Source: Eucalyptus grandis (lineage: Eukaryota; Streptophyta; Magnoliopsida; Myrtales; Myrtaceae). Taken from it: a DNA stretch of 64,000 bases. The position numbers and the translations under genes were made by a program. Location of the stretch: positions 38,882,196-38,946,195 of the forward strand of contig NC_052618.1 in assembly GCF_016545825.1 (NCBI RefSeq). The letters are read 5' to 3'. Under the pieces are notes generated by a model. That model saw nothing but the letters and a program-made list of their open reading frames with translations, ran no database searches and had not been told where the DNA came from. This document shows positions 11,936 through 24,479 of this stretch, piece after piece. Position 1 is the stretch's first letter, and each line of letters starts with the position of its first letter.

Positions 11936-12185
11936 AGGACAATTTTGACCACAACTAACGTGGGGATTGGGACTAGGCGTACCGTAGTTCTTCCATCCTA
12001 AGGCAAGGGCGAGCTCAAATAGCCAGTAATTGCATTAAAAGTTTTTTTTTTTTTTAAACGAGATAATACAATAGGAAATAATTTGAAAGGAAATATAAGT
12101 GTGAGGACTTGAAACAAGCCTGTAGGTTTCAATCGCCCATTGGAAACTCGACGAATCATTCAATAAATAGGATTTAATGCATATT

Positions 12186-12927
12186 CTTAATACATTTAGC
12201 ATTTCTCCAACCTCAATTAGAAAAGGCACCATATAATATTTTCGGAAGTTACCATCAAATTTCTAATGGTGACCTAAAATAAATATAGTACGCATGTATT
12301 TAATACTTTTGGAACTCGCTTTCATGCAAACATAGGTTAAAAAATTGAGATTGCGTCAAGCTTGACTACTTGACTTTGATGTTTCAGCTTTTAGTGCTTG
12401 ACCCATAGTTGACTTGGACTTTAAACCAATTTCGTTTGGAAAGCCGAAAGAAACAATCAAAAGTAGGGGAGAAAACTTTAATCCAAGACACGGCAAATGT
12501 AAAAGGAATCTCGTGGAAAGAGAGGAAAGAGTTTCAAGATAAATTTACTTTTTAACGTGTCTCATATCCATGTAAAGAATGGATGGCGCCACTATTTGTC
12601 AAGAATATGGAAGCTTCATTCTATATCTAAAATTATAAAAATTATAAAATAAAGAATAAAATATAAGAAGACGAGTGTTGAGAGTGGATAGTAGCTAATT
12701 GCGAGAATATGACTACTCAATCCTCTCGCGATTGACGGTGCATATGAGGCACCAATTTGTTCAGTCTCCTCTCTTTGGTCTTCATGGCAATGCTGGCACC
12801 AATATTAATATTGCTTTGTCTTCGCTTTAACTTTTTAAAGGCATGTCCTATTGAAAAATGCTATCTTATAGGTTAATATTAATTTATCAAACCACACGGC
12901 AGATCATAAGTGAATCACAAGCCATAT
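12186..12927 (+). repeat. dispersed direct repeat R, copy 2
   Basis: Partner of 9928-10693, about 2.26 kb further on, same orientation, with short indels. A gap near 12793-12800 corresponds to the TTCGTAGAATACAAGG block of copy 1. Confidence 0.8.
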
Positions 12928-13144
12928 TTTCAGCCTGAGCATCCTCGGGATCTCAAGTTTGAAGCGGCTCGGACGGATCACATTATATATTAGAACTAAA
13001 AAAAAAAAATTATAATATAAAAATCAATAATTAATAATTAATAATATAAAATATGTTATTTATACTCCGAACACTTTAATACAGTAATAAGTTATAATAT
13101 AAACATATAAAAAATGATTTTTGAAGGCCAAAATATAATAATCT

Positions 13145-13367
13145 ATTTCACCCACCCATGGGCAGCCGCATTGGTATTCGTTCTCTCCTTCTTCGATACG
13201 GTCGAGAGTTCAATCCTCGCATTACTAGTGATTTAAGTGGGGACCCTGGCAGTGGGTTGCTGAACCAACTTCCCCCAGTATAATCGCTGTAGGTCCTCCG
13301 TCGTGGAAGCCCATGAGACCCCAACTAGCGTAAGCGAAAGGGCAATGCTCCGGCGGATCCTCAGTTA

Positions 13368-13371
<4 letters not shown>
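13145..13371 (+). mobile_element. tRNA-derived SINE (probable)
   Basis: The segment starts with a tRNA-like head: GGCAGCCGCATTGG resembles an internal promoter A box, and GAGTTCAATCC at 13207-13217 resembles a B box (GGTTCGAATCC consensus). The spacing of about 50 bases suits RNA polymerase III. A non-tRNA body follows, rich in CCC and GGA motifs, and the 3' end runs directly into an AT microsatellite, a common SINE tail. No flanking duplication could be fixed. The GC content is clearly higher than the surroundings. Confidence 0.5.

Positions 13372-13407
<36 letters not shown>
13371..13407. repeat. (AT)n microsatellite
   Basis: About eighteen AT units directly after the SINE-like body. Confidence 0.95.
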
Positions 13408-13410
<3 letters not shown>

Positions 13411-14989
13411 ATCTATTTCTAATTCATAAAAAAGTGAAAAAGATCTTGCAAAAGAATTTGGGTAAAAAATTAAACAAGATTTTTTGTTCAAAAAAATAGG
13501 CTTTCCAGTCTCTTTGTCCCTTCATCGGTACCATTGATAGTTTGTTGTATTAAATAATTTCAAGAAGTCAAAATACTTTTCACATCATGATGGAGAGCAC
13601 TATGGAATCAATTAGACTATTCTAATGCGAAAATCACTTGTAGTTTTCTTGAATCCATAACAGATTATTATTATTGTCACATAGATTAAAGACAATCTTC
13701 ATGATAATATCTCTCATTTTCTTCATCCAAAATTAAGTTATGTATAGGTGAAGCAAATTGACCGCAAGAAATATGGTTTTAGGTCTAATTCATACTTATG
13801 TTTTTGAAAAGGTCTAATTCGTATTAATGGTTTGATTCATATTAAATGCAACTTTTAAAAACTAAATTATATTGTCACGAAAGGTGATTTTTCGCAGACT
13901 TTGTGAAGATTATTTTGAACAACTTATCTTGAACCAAAATTGGAGAGATGAACATGAAATGCTATAATATATATATGGCGTGGTGGTTGGGCACAATTCG
14001 AGGGTGTACACATTGATAATCATTTATTTGTCTCCAGGGACTTGTCAATCCTCACGTAATTGACGGGGTATCAATTGACTAGACAAGTCCATCCTTGTTT
14101 AATGAAGTGGAAGATATGATGGAGGAAAACCACTTTGTCTATAATTAAAAAAAAAAAAATTCAAATATTTGTCGTCGTTGATCCCATTGCTAAATTGAAT
14201 AGATCTTTTGAACGTAGTTTTAGAGTGTATGGGATAAACAAGCAAAAGGATTGTTCGACTTATAGGACTTAGGAGAATCTTATCTTAAGACTATGGTAGG
14301 CATATTTTAATTCTGATTAGATTATAAACCATCAAAAGTGAAGGAATCTTTCAGAGTTCATATGACTATATTAAGTCATGAGCTTTGTTGCACTATTAAA
14401 AATACCATGTATTACTGAGTCTACACCAACTCTTTTTGGTTTTATCTATCCCATAATATTCCATGCGGTCTGTAATATGCTTTGTTGACCAAACTTCTTG
14501 GCCACACTGGTCTTGCAAATGTCTGTAGTACCCTTAACCTTAGCTATATAAAGCAAGGTGATGTTCGGATGATAGGCACAGTCCAGAGAAGAAGATTTTG
14601 CAAATTTCTACTATATTCTCTCCAATCTTCTTATAAATCTTTCTTCTCTGGGCATGGTGATAATGGAAAGATTAACCGAATAAGATGAGTGGCCTCAGCA
14701 AGTATACTCTTTACTCACCACTCTAAGTAAATCCTATGGATCAAAATGAAGGCCAAAGAGTCTTAGGATGAAGGCTACCGGTATTTGGAGACAAACAGAC
14801 AATCGTATTTGACAACCAACCGAGAGAAGGGTATGTGCGTGGGATAACATATCTGTCTCGAATTTCGTCAGTCTTCCTCCTTTCTTTTTGAATCGTTATT
14901 TATGCCATTAGCTTACTCCCTCTCTCTCTTTTTTTTTTTTTTTTTGGGTAATCGTCGTCGGCTTACATGACGCATCTCCATGGGCTTCC
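13408..14989. other. unassigned AT-rich spacer
   Basis: No recognisable domain. A TATATAAAG word at 14546 precedes a short plus-strand frame (14482-14688), but nothing supports a gene. It could be old LTR sequence. Confidence 0.4.
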
Positions 14990-15560
14990 CAATCCTCACG
15001 TAGGCACCAGTTTGTTCGGTCTTCGGTTTCAGTCGTCAGTCGTCAGTCTTCAGGAGAGAAAGCAATAATAAAGGTAACATACGTATATCTATTTATTTTG
15101 TGGAATATAAGGCACCAATTTGTCCTTTACATGGACCTTTCGGTTTTTTATTTATTTGGTATCCCGTCCCTTTCTTCTTTGTTATTTCCTTCAATACTGT
15201 TTTCTCTCTCCTCAACTTTTTAAGGTGTTCCCGATCGGACAATGCTATTTTATATATTAGCAAAATATACAGAACCACATAGCAGATTATAAATAGACAA
15301 TAAGCCATATTCAATCATTATTAACACTTTGGCATATCACTTATTATACCATTTTATAAAACCATCTTAGTGTGATTGACACTGCTCTTTCTTGCTTTTG
15401 TCGTAAAAGTGAAAACAAGCAAAATTTTGAAATATGAATAACACTACACGTATTAAGTCTTTATTAGAATCTCTTAGTAAATGAAATGGCTCTATATTAC
15501 ATGTGTCATGTCATCAAATAAGTGTGGAATTGGCATTAGAATAAAGTTTATAATTTCTAT
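14990..15560 (+). repeat. distant relative of repeat R
   Basis: Shares with repeat R the order GGCACCA-TTTGTTC, CTCAACTTTTTAA, ATGCTAT-TTATA, CACA-GCAGAT, AAGCCATATTCAAT and, further on, ATGTCATCAAATAAGTGTG followed by GCATTA (compare 10880-10915). Substitutions and small indels are frequent, so this is an older copy. It is the copy closest to the receptor-kinase pseudogene. Confidence 0.65.
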
Positions 15561-16816
15561 TTCACCATCATTTCCTCTCAGAATTACACGAAAAGTTCTC
15601 TCAAACATTATTACAAACTGCCATTGAAGATTGTCAGGCAATCGTTGAAGCTATCCAAATGGTTTTAAATTGTCATACCGTAAATATACTTTTCTCACAT
15701 TGATTTTAATGATTTCACCCATATTATTCAATTTTTTATTAATTTCGATTTCACTGAGTTAACGTCCACACTAAACTAAAATCCATGAAGATGGAGATTT
15801 GTCATGTTCAATCCCTTTATGGCCCCTTTTACTTCTTGTGCTTGCATTCAAAAGATGGGAAGAGTTTCAAGGATTGTCCAGCATACTTCAGTGGCGGCTT
15901 GAGATGATGATTGAGGACATCTGTCATAAGGTTTGAAAGAAAGGATAACAAGATAAGAAACAAATTTTCTTTAATTGATCTTACCCCAATCATTTTTTCC
16001 CACTTCCTTTTATAATCGTTAGTTATATTGCTGATTTCACACCAATTTGATGATTTGGCACGTCACATAACCGTATATTCTTTTAGCAAGAAACTTCTAA
16101 TAAAGTTCCTGTGACATTACTCTCGAAATACTTGTCTCACTATGCCCGCGGAAAACACTATCTTTCTAGACACTTTACATGTTGGGGCAACTTTTTGAAA
16201 TACACCGGATTAAATGTGCATCAACATTTCAATCTAGTGCTTCATAATTCTGACTTTGGTGGTTGATTTTCACGAGGGACATACGTAGTGTAAACTTAGC
16301 TAGACTCATATGACTAGCAGAAGGAATAAGAAATAAGAAAAAGAAAAAGAAAATTAAATTAAGAAGATTTATATATAAAAAAAAAAAAAACTGTAAAAAT
16401 CATCTACTTTAGCGCCGGCTATACACGTGGGATGATTGGTGTCTATGTTAGTGATTTCCAATCAAAAGTGGCTAGAAGAACTATATTGACAAATTGTCAA
16501 AAAGTTTAAAATTAAACTGGCTAAATTAAAAAGTTGAAAAATGAATTGACCGTCATACAATAAATTATGACTTTTTGGACAATTATTCCAAAATCCTCGT
16601 ACAAGCACGCATATAGTTTGAGGATCCATAAATTTGACAAATGAATCAACTCGAGCAAAAATGCATATAGTTTGAGGATCCAATTCCACAAAAAGAAGCT
16701 AAGGTGCCTAATTCAACATTTTTGAATAGTTTAAGGATCTCCTTAGTAGTTCAAAATATTGTTCATTATGTGCATCAAACTTGTGATCTAATAGAAGACA
16801 TTTGGGGTTTATTTTA
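15561..16816. other. unassigned AT-rich spacer
   Basis: No ORF with recognisable content. It contains two poly(A)-rich tracts (16330-16390) and a short internal repeat of CATATAGTTTGAGGATCCA (about 16611-16630 and 16662-16682). Confidence 0.4.
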
Positions 16817-16825
16817 TTTGGAAGC

Positions 16826-17334
16826 GGGTTAGTTCTATGAAAAACTCCAAATTAGTACATCTATGACAAATTTATCCGTAACTAATTTCTTGACCACTAA
16901 AAACCCCAAATTGATATACCTTTAACAAATTTACCCTAAATTGGTATAGTTGTGATAAATTTATCCTCTCTTAGGTTCTGTTAAATTTTACTGTCTAATT
17001 GCTAAATTGAATAACATGTGATAATTAAGCGGGTGTGCTAATTTAAGATTTTATTCTCCATTTGTTACAATTGTATTAATTTGAAGTTTTTGTAATATTA
17101 ATCCAATTTAATTAAGGGTATATTTGTCACAAATGTAACAATTTGGGATTTTTGGTTGCAAAAATTTATATTTAGGTAAATTTGTTATAAGCGTACCGAT
17201 TTAGGATTTTTATAATCTTTTGGGGTAAATTTGCCACTTTGTGACCAGTTTGGGGTTTTTTATGGTAAAAAAAAAGTATTTTTGAATAAATTTGTCATAG
17301 ATGTACTAGTTTGTGGTTTTTGTAGTATTAACCT
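16826..17334. mobile_element. MITE with long terminal inverted repeats, Mutator-type target duplication
   Basis: The left end GGGTTAGTTCTATGAAAAAC and the right end (read in reverse complement, GGTTAATACTACAAAAACC) belong to inverted repeats of roughly 50 bases. Both continue into the shared block TAGTACATCTATGACAAATT. Degenerate internal copies of the same block occur in both orientations. The element is flanked by TTTGGAAGC (16817-16825) and TTTAGAAGC (17335-17343), a 9-bp duplication with one mismatch, which is the size typical of Mutator-like elements. There is no transposase, so it is non-autonomous. Superfamily assignment rests on the duplication length and TIR length. Confidence 0.8.
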
Positions 17335-17395
17335 TTTAGAAGCTCATAGAATGTGCATAAACTCTATCTTAATGAATGAATATACTTGTTTTGAC

Positions 17396-17419
17396 AAAAA
17401 AAAAAAAAAAAAAAAAAAA
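17396..17419. repeat. poly(A) tract
   Basis: Twenty-four consecutive A's just downstream of the MITE. No LINE or SINE body was found before it. Confidence 0.9.
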
Positions 17420-17696
17420 CTCCTTGGTGGGAAAGATACCCCACATTGCACCCTATAATTTTTATTGTTTCTTGACTTCAAAGCTTAACGCGTACTTTCA
17501 TTGAAACCTCGAAGTACATTCATACATCTTCAAGTCCAAGGATGTAAAATAGAGGACCAGGGAAAGTTCGGATAATTTTACGGTACTTCCATAGTGGAGT
17601 TATTTAATAATTGAATTGTCCATAGGACGGAGGTGTTTAATGCAACAATACTGAAAGTGGGTCACGAGAGGAAATGGGGAAACAACTGTTTCTTAT

Positions 17697-20600
17697 GCTC
17701 AACTCTGTCCTCTTGTGGTGGTGGAGCTCAATCCCTAGCCCGGCGCTTGCTCGCATAAAAACCAAACGGATTGGCTAGCGTTAGCATCCTTCAGAGATGC
17801 AATCCATGAAGATCCATTTGGAGTCTTCAACTCTTGGAATGATTCTGCCCATCATTGTGAGTGGCAAGGTGTGTCATGCAGCAAAGGCATCCTGGGAGGG
17901 TCACGTCCCTAGTCTTGAGATCACAAGGTTTGGGAGGCTTCCTATCTCCTCAAATAGGTAACCTCTCTTTCTTGAGAGTCATGGGCTTGCAGAACAATAG
18001 CTTCCGCGGCAAAATCCCACCACAGATTGGTAACTTGCTTCGGCTCCGTGATCTCATTCTTAGTAACAACTCATTTAGTGGGCCAATACCTCAATCTTTC
18101 CCACTTCCCGAACCTGGAGATCCTAAATCTTGTAGATAACCAACTTGTAGGAGGAATTCATTCCAATCTTGGTTCTTTACAAAGGCTCGAATCCTTGGGC
18201 TTGTCTATGAACTATCTTGTAGGTCCTATTCCTCCTTCAATCGGAAATCTTTCATTGCTAGTACTCCTATCCATGGCGTTTAATTCATTGCACGGAGAAA
18301 TACCTGAGGAATTGTCTAGACTCAAGAGGTTGGCATTTTTCCAAATATCATTTAACAAACCGGCGCGAGATTTCACCAGGCATTTTTAACATCTCCAGCA
18401 TTAACTACTTCAAGTTATGGGGAACCGTTGCGGGGATGCTTTCCCTCCGATATCGGCACTAGTCTTCCTTCTCTCCAATACATTTTGGTCGAGGATAACT
18501 TGTTCACCGGGTTGATTCCGTCTTCGTTAACAAATGCCACTGGTCTTCGTGCACTTTTCCTAAGAAAAACAACAGTTTCCATGGGCCAATACCCAAAAAT
18601 TGGGGAAGGCTAAAGGGCCTTTACGCAATTCAACCGGGTTGGAAACCAGTTGCGGGATGACTTAAGTTTTATTTCTTCTTTAGCGAATTGTTCCACTTGA
18701 AAACTCTCGCTGTAGAGTCAAACTTGATTCATGGATCGTTCCCAAGATCCATCTCCAATCTCTCCACCAGCATCAACCGAATTGGAATGTCCGACAATCA
18801 TATCCAAGGAACCATTCCTTCATCCCTCGGAAATCTCTTCAACTTGCTCCACTTAAATTTACAGAATAATTTTCTAACCGATGACCTTCTGATTCCATCG
18901 GAGCACTTTACAACTTGCAGCAACTTTCTTTGCCGGAAACATGTTTACGGAGATATACCGTCTTCAATTGGTAACATGACGTCATTATATCTCCTTGACC
19001 TTCAATCTAACAATTTCCAAGGCTACATACATAAAGTCTCGGCAATTGCAAACAACTAATTGGGCTTGTTCTTACGAACAATAACCTAATTGGATCGATT
19101 CCAATTGAAATCATGGGCCTTTCTTCCTTGTCAATAACCTTCCATTTAGCACATAATAATTTAAGTGGATCTCTTCCACTGCAAGTTGGCTTTTTAATAA
19201 ATCTCGGCATATTAGATCTATCTTACAACAAATTGACCGGATTAATTCCGGCCTCCATTGGTGGGTGCTTGAGATTGGAACGACTTCACTTAGAAGCTAA
19301 TTCTTTTCATGGTCAAATCCCCCAAGCTTTACATTCATTACGGGGTCTAGAAGAGCTGGATCTTTCCAATAATAATTTTTCGGGTCCAATCCCGAGCTTT
19401 CTGGCAGATTTCTTACTACTCAAGTACTTGAATATGTCCTTCAATGAACTAGAAGGACAAGTTCCAGAGGGTGGAGTTTTTCTTAATGCAAGTGCTGTAT
19501 CGATTTCTGGAAATAGACAACTTTGTGGAGGTATTATGGGTCACGAGAAGCTTCCTCTTTGCAAATCACCAAGCTCTAACAAGTACTCTTCAACCAAGGC
19601 CATAGTGATATTTGCGGTAGCTGTCAGCTCATTATGTTTAGCTTTGTTGTTTCTGTCTATATTCTATTACTGCAGAAAGAAATGAGGCGACAACCAATGC
19701 CTTGACATCATCATCCTTCGAGCACCAATTCTTGAGAATTTCTTATGAAGAACTCTTGAGAGCTCTTTGATAGATTCTCTGAGACCAATGTGATTGGTAA
19801 AGGTAGATATGGCACAATTTATAAGGGGATTCTTGATGGCTATGCCACGGTGGCAGTGAAGGTGCTCAATTTAATGCAAAGAGGAGCTTTGAGGAGCTTT
19901 GTCTCCAATGTCGAACGCTAGGAATCATTAGACATAGAAACCTAGTGAAGATACTAAGTGTTTGTTCAAGTGTGGACTTTTGTGGCAATGACTTCAAAGC
20001 TCTAATATATGAGTTCATGACTAATGAGAGCTTGGAGGAATGGCTGCACCTGGGACTATAGGACGAGATGATGAGTGTCGTGAATCAAGAAATCTCACAC
20101 TAGTGCAAAGGTTAAACATCGCCATCGACATAGCTACCGCGATAGAATATCTCCACAAGGATTGCTATCCAGTCATTGTCCATGGAGATCTAAAGCCGAG
20201 TAATGTGCTTACGGACAACGACATGATGGCTCGGGTTGGAGATTTTGGCCTTGCAAAGATCACTTCAACGGTGTCTACTGAAGCCAACGGAGTTCAAGAC
20301 CAAGGGAGTTCAACTTCAACTGCAGTTAGAGGATCTATAGGCTATGTGCCTCCTGGTATGAATGTCATATTTTCTTGGTTAGTTTCGGTTGTTTGTGACA
20401 GTAATATGAGTGTTAATAGTATTGAATAAACAATTATCCTTGATATTGTTCGATGCTTCAGATGCTCTGATACCTCTTTCTCACAAAGCAATTTCCTCTT
20501 TAATATTAATAGTAGCATGTCATAATCATAAATGAGAATAAACCATCATAAATTTCATCAACAAATGGATTTTTTTTTTTATCAAAACTAGTGAATCCGC

Positions 20601-22229
20601 AGCAATAAATGGATTAAACATGTTGTGTTATCTCATAGTCGTATTTTCATTCTCTAGTTCATATTTTATCTCATATTAGGCTCATGCTGTGACAATGGAT
20701 TGTGATTAATTTTGTCATAAAGTCAATTACGGTACGAGAAATTGACTGAGAACTTTGTGATTCACTCTCGATATGCCATGACTTAAAGGTCTTGACAATA
20801 AGCAATTGATCCCTTACAGTGGACCCTTTCCTGTTGACTTGACCTAGAATCCTTTATTTGTAAAAATATATTTATATGACATGACATTTAAGTAAGAAGC
20901 TGTCGGAGGTCTCGAACCCACAAGTGCATGATAATATCACACAACATACACTAATTGACAATACGATGGGCTCTATCCAACTTTCACTCTCCCTAAACTT
21001 CTTGTTAAGAGCACATTAAGACAAATTTACGGATTTTGCACGTATAAATTCTTCAGCATCAACAAATCACTCCAAGTCTCTTCTTTTCCCCATGTTCTTC
21101 TAGGCATTTTCTTCTCTTCTATCTTGTAGAAAAGAAATAGTGTGGTGTAGGTATTAAATTGAATCCGAATAATGAAAATGATGAGCCTCATTTGCATTCC
21201 ATGTGTGTCCAATCAAAACCGGCAGTGCAAATTTAGTTAATACATGTACTAAGTGCACTAAATAGTTTCTGCCGAGACCTTCACCACATATATTCTCTTC
21301 TTTTTCTGTTTTCCCCTATACCCTACTAGAGGAAAAAGTCACTGTTGATGTTTAGGCAATTTGTTTAGCAAACATGTGACAACTTTGGGTGCACTTAGTA
21401 GTTTTGGAGAAAGAAGAGTTCATATGTTATTAAATGATCTTTCGTGCACTTTATAAATCCTAAAATCTCATTTCTTTACGGTCGACGCATTCCAACTTTT
21501 ATGACAATTTTTACCACTTTTGCATACGACAAGCAATAAACATCGGTCATAGCCAATAAAATAAACGAGAAAGCCAAACAAAAGAGATATGAAAGAAAAA
21601 ATCAATAGAGTTTTATGACCCTATGCCATGCGTAGCGAGCCCAACTATGAAGTGATCGAGGGCTTTGGGGTGACTAGTGTGAGCCCTCACAACTGTCCTT
21701 GTCAAGCTCTTGCAAATGGATATCAAGCAAAATCCCATGTGACTAAGAAACTTTTTCTAAACAATTAATTTCAAGAAAAAGTGTATGTTTGTTTTCTATT
21801 AATGTCTTGATGAAATTTTCAGAGTATGGCATGGGACACGAGTTTCCACACTTGGAGATTCATATAGTTATGGCATTCTATTATTGGAGATGTTCACTGG
21901 AAAGAGACCCACCGAAAAGGTCTTTGGGGACCATCTTAACCTCCACAACTTTGTTCGACTAGCTCTTCCCAGATCGAGCATGGGAAATTGTAGACTTCAG
22001 GCTTTGGAGTGAAGCTGGTGATCAACATCAAGAGATCAAGATCAGAAATTGCATTATCTCTGTATTCAAAGTTGGAGTCGCATGTTCGATGGAATCACCG
22101 CTGGATCGAATGGACATGACCAAGGCAATCGAAATTACATGATCAAGGTGAGTTCGAAACCAAGAGAGGAGGATAGGTACATAGCAGCTGAATCAATTTT
22201 TCGTTTCATCTTAGAACTCTTTCACTAGT
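17697..22229 (+). pseudogene. LRR receptor-like kinase, class XII (EFR/At3g47570-type), frameshifted
   Basis: Members of this family are plasma-membrane receptors that sense microbial or other ligands and signal through a cytoplasmic Ser/Thr kinase. The order is complete: a short hydrophobic leader (MLNSVLLWW), LRR N-cap (DPFGVFNSWNDSAHHCEWQG), about twenty LRRs of the LxxLxLxxNxFxGxIPxxIGN type (17861-19480), a juxtamembrane Cys pair, one transmembrane helix (AIVIFAVAVSSLCLALLFLS, ending RKK) and a kinase domain. Kinase motifs seen are VIGKGRYGTIYKG, VAVKVL, HGDLKPSN, DFGLAK and GSIGYVPP. One intron (20356-21822) splits the Glu codon of the PPEYG motif, then GDSYSYGILLLEMFTGKRPT follows. Many breaks exist: frameshifts near 17885, 18118, 18357, 18600 and 21842, stops around 19684 and 19770, and in the tail after TKAIE. 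HGDLKPSN replaces the usual HCD of this class. No intact receptor can be made. Confidence 0.9.
20356..21822 (+). other. intron of the LRR receptor-kinase pseudogene
   Basis: The donor GTATGA at 20356 follows ...CCTCCTG, and the acceptor ATTTTCAG ends at 21822 before AGTATGGC. Joined, they restore a PPEYGMG motif, the usual single-intron position in class XII receptor kinases. At 1,467 bases it is long for this family. No transposon is evident inside it. Confidence 0.85.
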
Positions 22230-24289
22230 AGAGGAAACCATCGTGCAAAGGGAGTGCTAGCAAATTGACATGAATGTCTGCCTAGCTAGTACGCCCACCA
22301 TTCTGATATGTGTATTTTTAATAACTGCACCAAAATCTATGTTTGATCACCGTAGAAATTGGATGTATGGATTTTAGTCTACCTATTTCCACTAAGTAAC
22401 TACGTAAAATTTGATGAATTTGCTTATTTGCACGATTCTCTCCATTTCCGATGCCAGCCGCGGATCTTAGTTTATGATATTGGATCTGGCGCTCAGATCG
22501 CTGGAGCATTGCCGATGGCTATTGCCCTCCCCCTCTCTCTGTCCCCACATGTGCTTGTGTGCTTCACCATCAGCCCCCCAGTCAATTGAAGAACAAAAGC
22601 TTGATCGAAGAGTTACGTGACTAGTTTGATCAAATCTAACAAGGATGAAGAGGAGGCAACCTCATCGCAAGATCATGAGAAGAGGAGGCTGACTCTCGAT
22701 GTTGCGGTTGAGCATAAGCTCACTATCAACTGGAAGCCAATGCTTGATTGAATTTGGGCGACATTGCCAATGAAATTCTATTGCAGTCATGTTGCGGACG
22801 CCTGAGGCCACCGTGTGCGTCCCTACCTGCTCTTCAAACTTCCTTTTTCATAGGGATGTCATTTAATGGAGATAAAAAGTTTACAAACACATAAACGGGA
22901 CAAGATAAAAATGGAAACTTGCACGTGTATTTGTTGCACTTCCGAGTGTGCTCATCACACTATCTAATAATAATCTTCATCAAGTCTTCCTACTCAATCA
23001 ACCCTCTCTTTCTTCACCATTAGCTACCATCTCCGGCCGTTGTGGCCACCTGTCATCACCATCAGTCCTCCAAATCTCGCTGCTATCTTCATCGTGTCAT
23101 CCATGACCATCTTTGCTTTCTCTGTTGCAAACCGAAAACACTCTCTCCCTCCTCTATCTCTTTTCTCGCCATAAATCTCTATAATGTCTCGGCACCACCA
23201 TTGATGACCTGTTCTGGCATTGGCCTTTGAGATCTCACCTCAATCTTAATGGACAGGCAGATGGAGGCATCCCCGATCTTGAGATGACCGTATGATTTTT
23301 CACTGTCAACAAAGTAACTGTAGATGATGAGGAGCTTGATGCGAGGTCTTAGGACCTGCCAAAGGCATAAACTTGACGTTCAGGTGAGCTCGTCCATCCT
23401 TATACAAGAGGGGAGAGAGATAGCTACATAAAAGCAAGGGCGACGACCGACATTGAAGCGATAGGGAGAGAGGAAGCGACGGGCGTGACATGACCCCCCT
23501 CCTAAGCACCGGTAGTAAATGGTGGAAGGAAAGGTCAAGATTGAGGGTGGCACCAGAGGCATGTTGTAAAGGAATTGAGGAATTTTGGAATGAGAATTCT
23601 GTCTTTCATTGCCACAAAAATGCAACATATATACAAGAAGATACAGCTATCATACAATCTCCTAATTAGGCTAAACTGCAAAAAATACAAGGACAACACA
23701 ATAAATAAATAAAAAGATATGCACACAAAACTTCCTAAGTAAACGGCCTAAATAAAAGCAGATCAAGCCGCATTTCTTCAATATATTTGCCTTTCCAATA
23801 CATGTCAATGACACAAGCCATGCATGGTTGCAGGCACTCGACAAGGAGAGAGACGGGGAGGAAAAGAGCAATTAGTGTTGGGATCTTGAGGAGTGATTGG
23901 GTAAGGTGTAAAATCAATAAAGAGACTCGTGTGTTGATGTGTTGGAGACGGAAAATAAGTAAACCAATGCGTACAATGGATCTGCATCAAAGAGACATAA
24001 ATAGAGATGGTGAAGGACATAAAATACAATGCCTAGATCTAGTGTAAAATATGTAACACGATGGCAAAATCAGGGAAAACGAGAAGCAAACATGAACCGA
24101 CTCAAAGTATGGTTGGCCTAGGCTATGTTAGGGCAAGTTACCATAAAGATATACTACATTATTGACCAATTGTCAATAGAGTGTAACGTCTTACAGTAGC
24201 ATGCCATCAACAAGCTCAAGTTTGGCGTTAAGATCAACAATATCAAAGGGGCAATAGGCTTCATGGTTGAGATTAAAAACAAAAACAAT
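22230..24289. other. unassigned region after the receptor-kinase pseudogene
   Basis: No convincing gene. Short frames on both strands (for example 22359-22589, 23042-23230, 23805-24029) have no domain. The stretch 23570-24050 has many overlapping open frames on the minus strand, which is typical of AT-rich noncoding sequence. Confidence 0.4.
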
Positions 24290-24400
24290 CCAGCTATAAT
24301 ACCAAGTCGGTATGTGAGAAAATATTGTATTGCTTTATTGAATAGTGTATTACATTATACGGGTACTTGTATCCAAAAAAAATAAACACAACTAGGGAAG
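24290..24400 (-). mobile_element. possible LTR/primer-binding junction of a Ty1-copia element
   Basis: On the minus strand an LTR-like end (...TATTTTCTCACA, plus-strand start at 24313) is followed a few bases later by TTGGTATTATAGCTGG (complement of about 24290-24305). That differs by only a few bases from the usual initiator-Met primer-binding site TGGTATCAGAGC. No coding domain was recognised on the internal side, so the element, if real, is only a stub. Confidence 0.3.
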
Positions 24401-24479
24401 TGTCGCCACCTCTTTTTTCGGCGCCCGCGGTTGGGTACGGGCGCCTAAGGAGGCTAATGGCACAGCTGAATTTATTAAG

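Noticed and set aside
13225..13491. ORF with a Tyr-Ile run
   Set aside because: Translation of the AT microsatellite plus SINE-like body.
22359..24047. Many short ORFs on both strands
   Set aside because: Random frames in AT-rich spacer; no domain, no duplicate elsewhere in the window.
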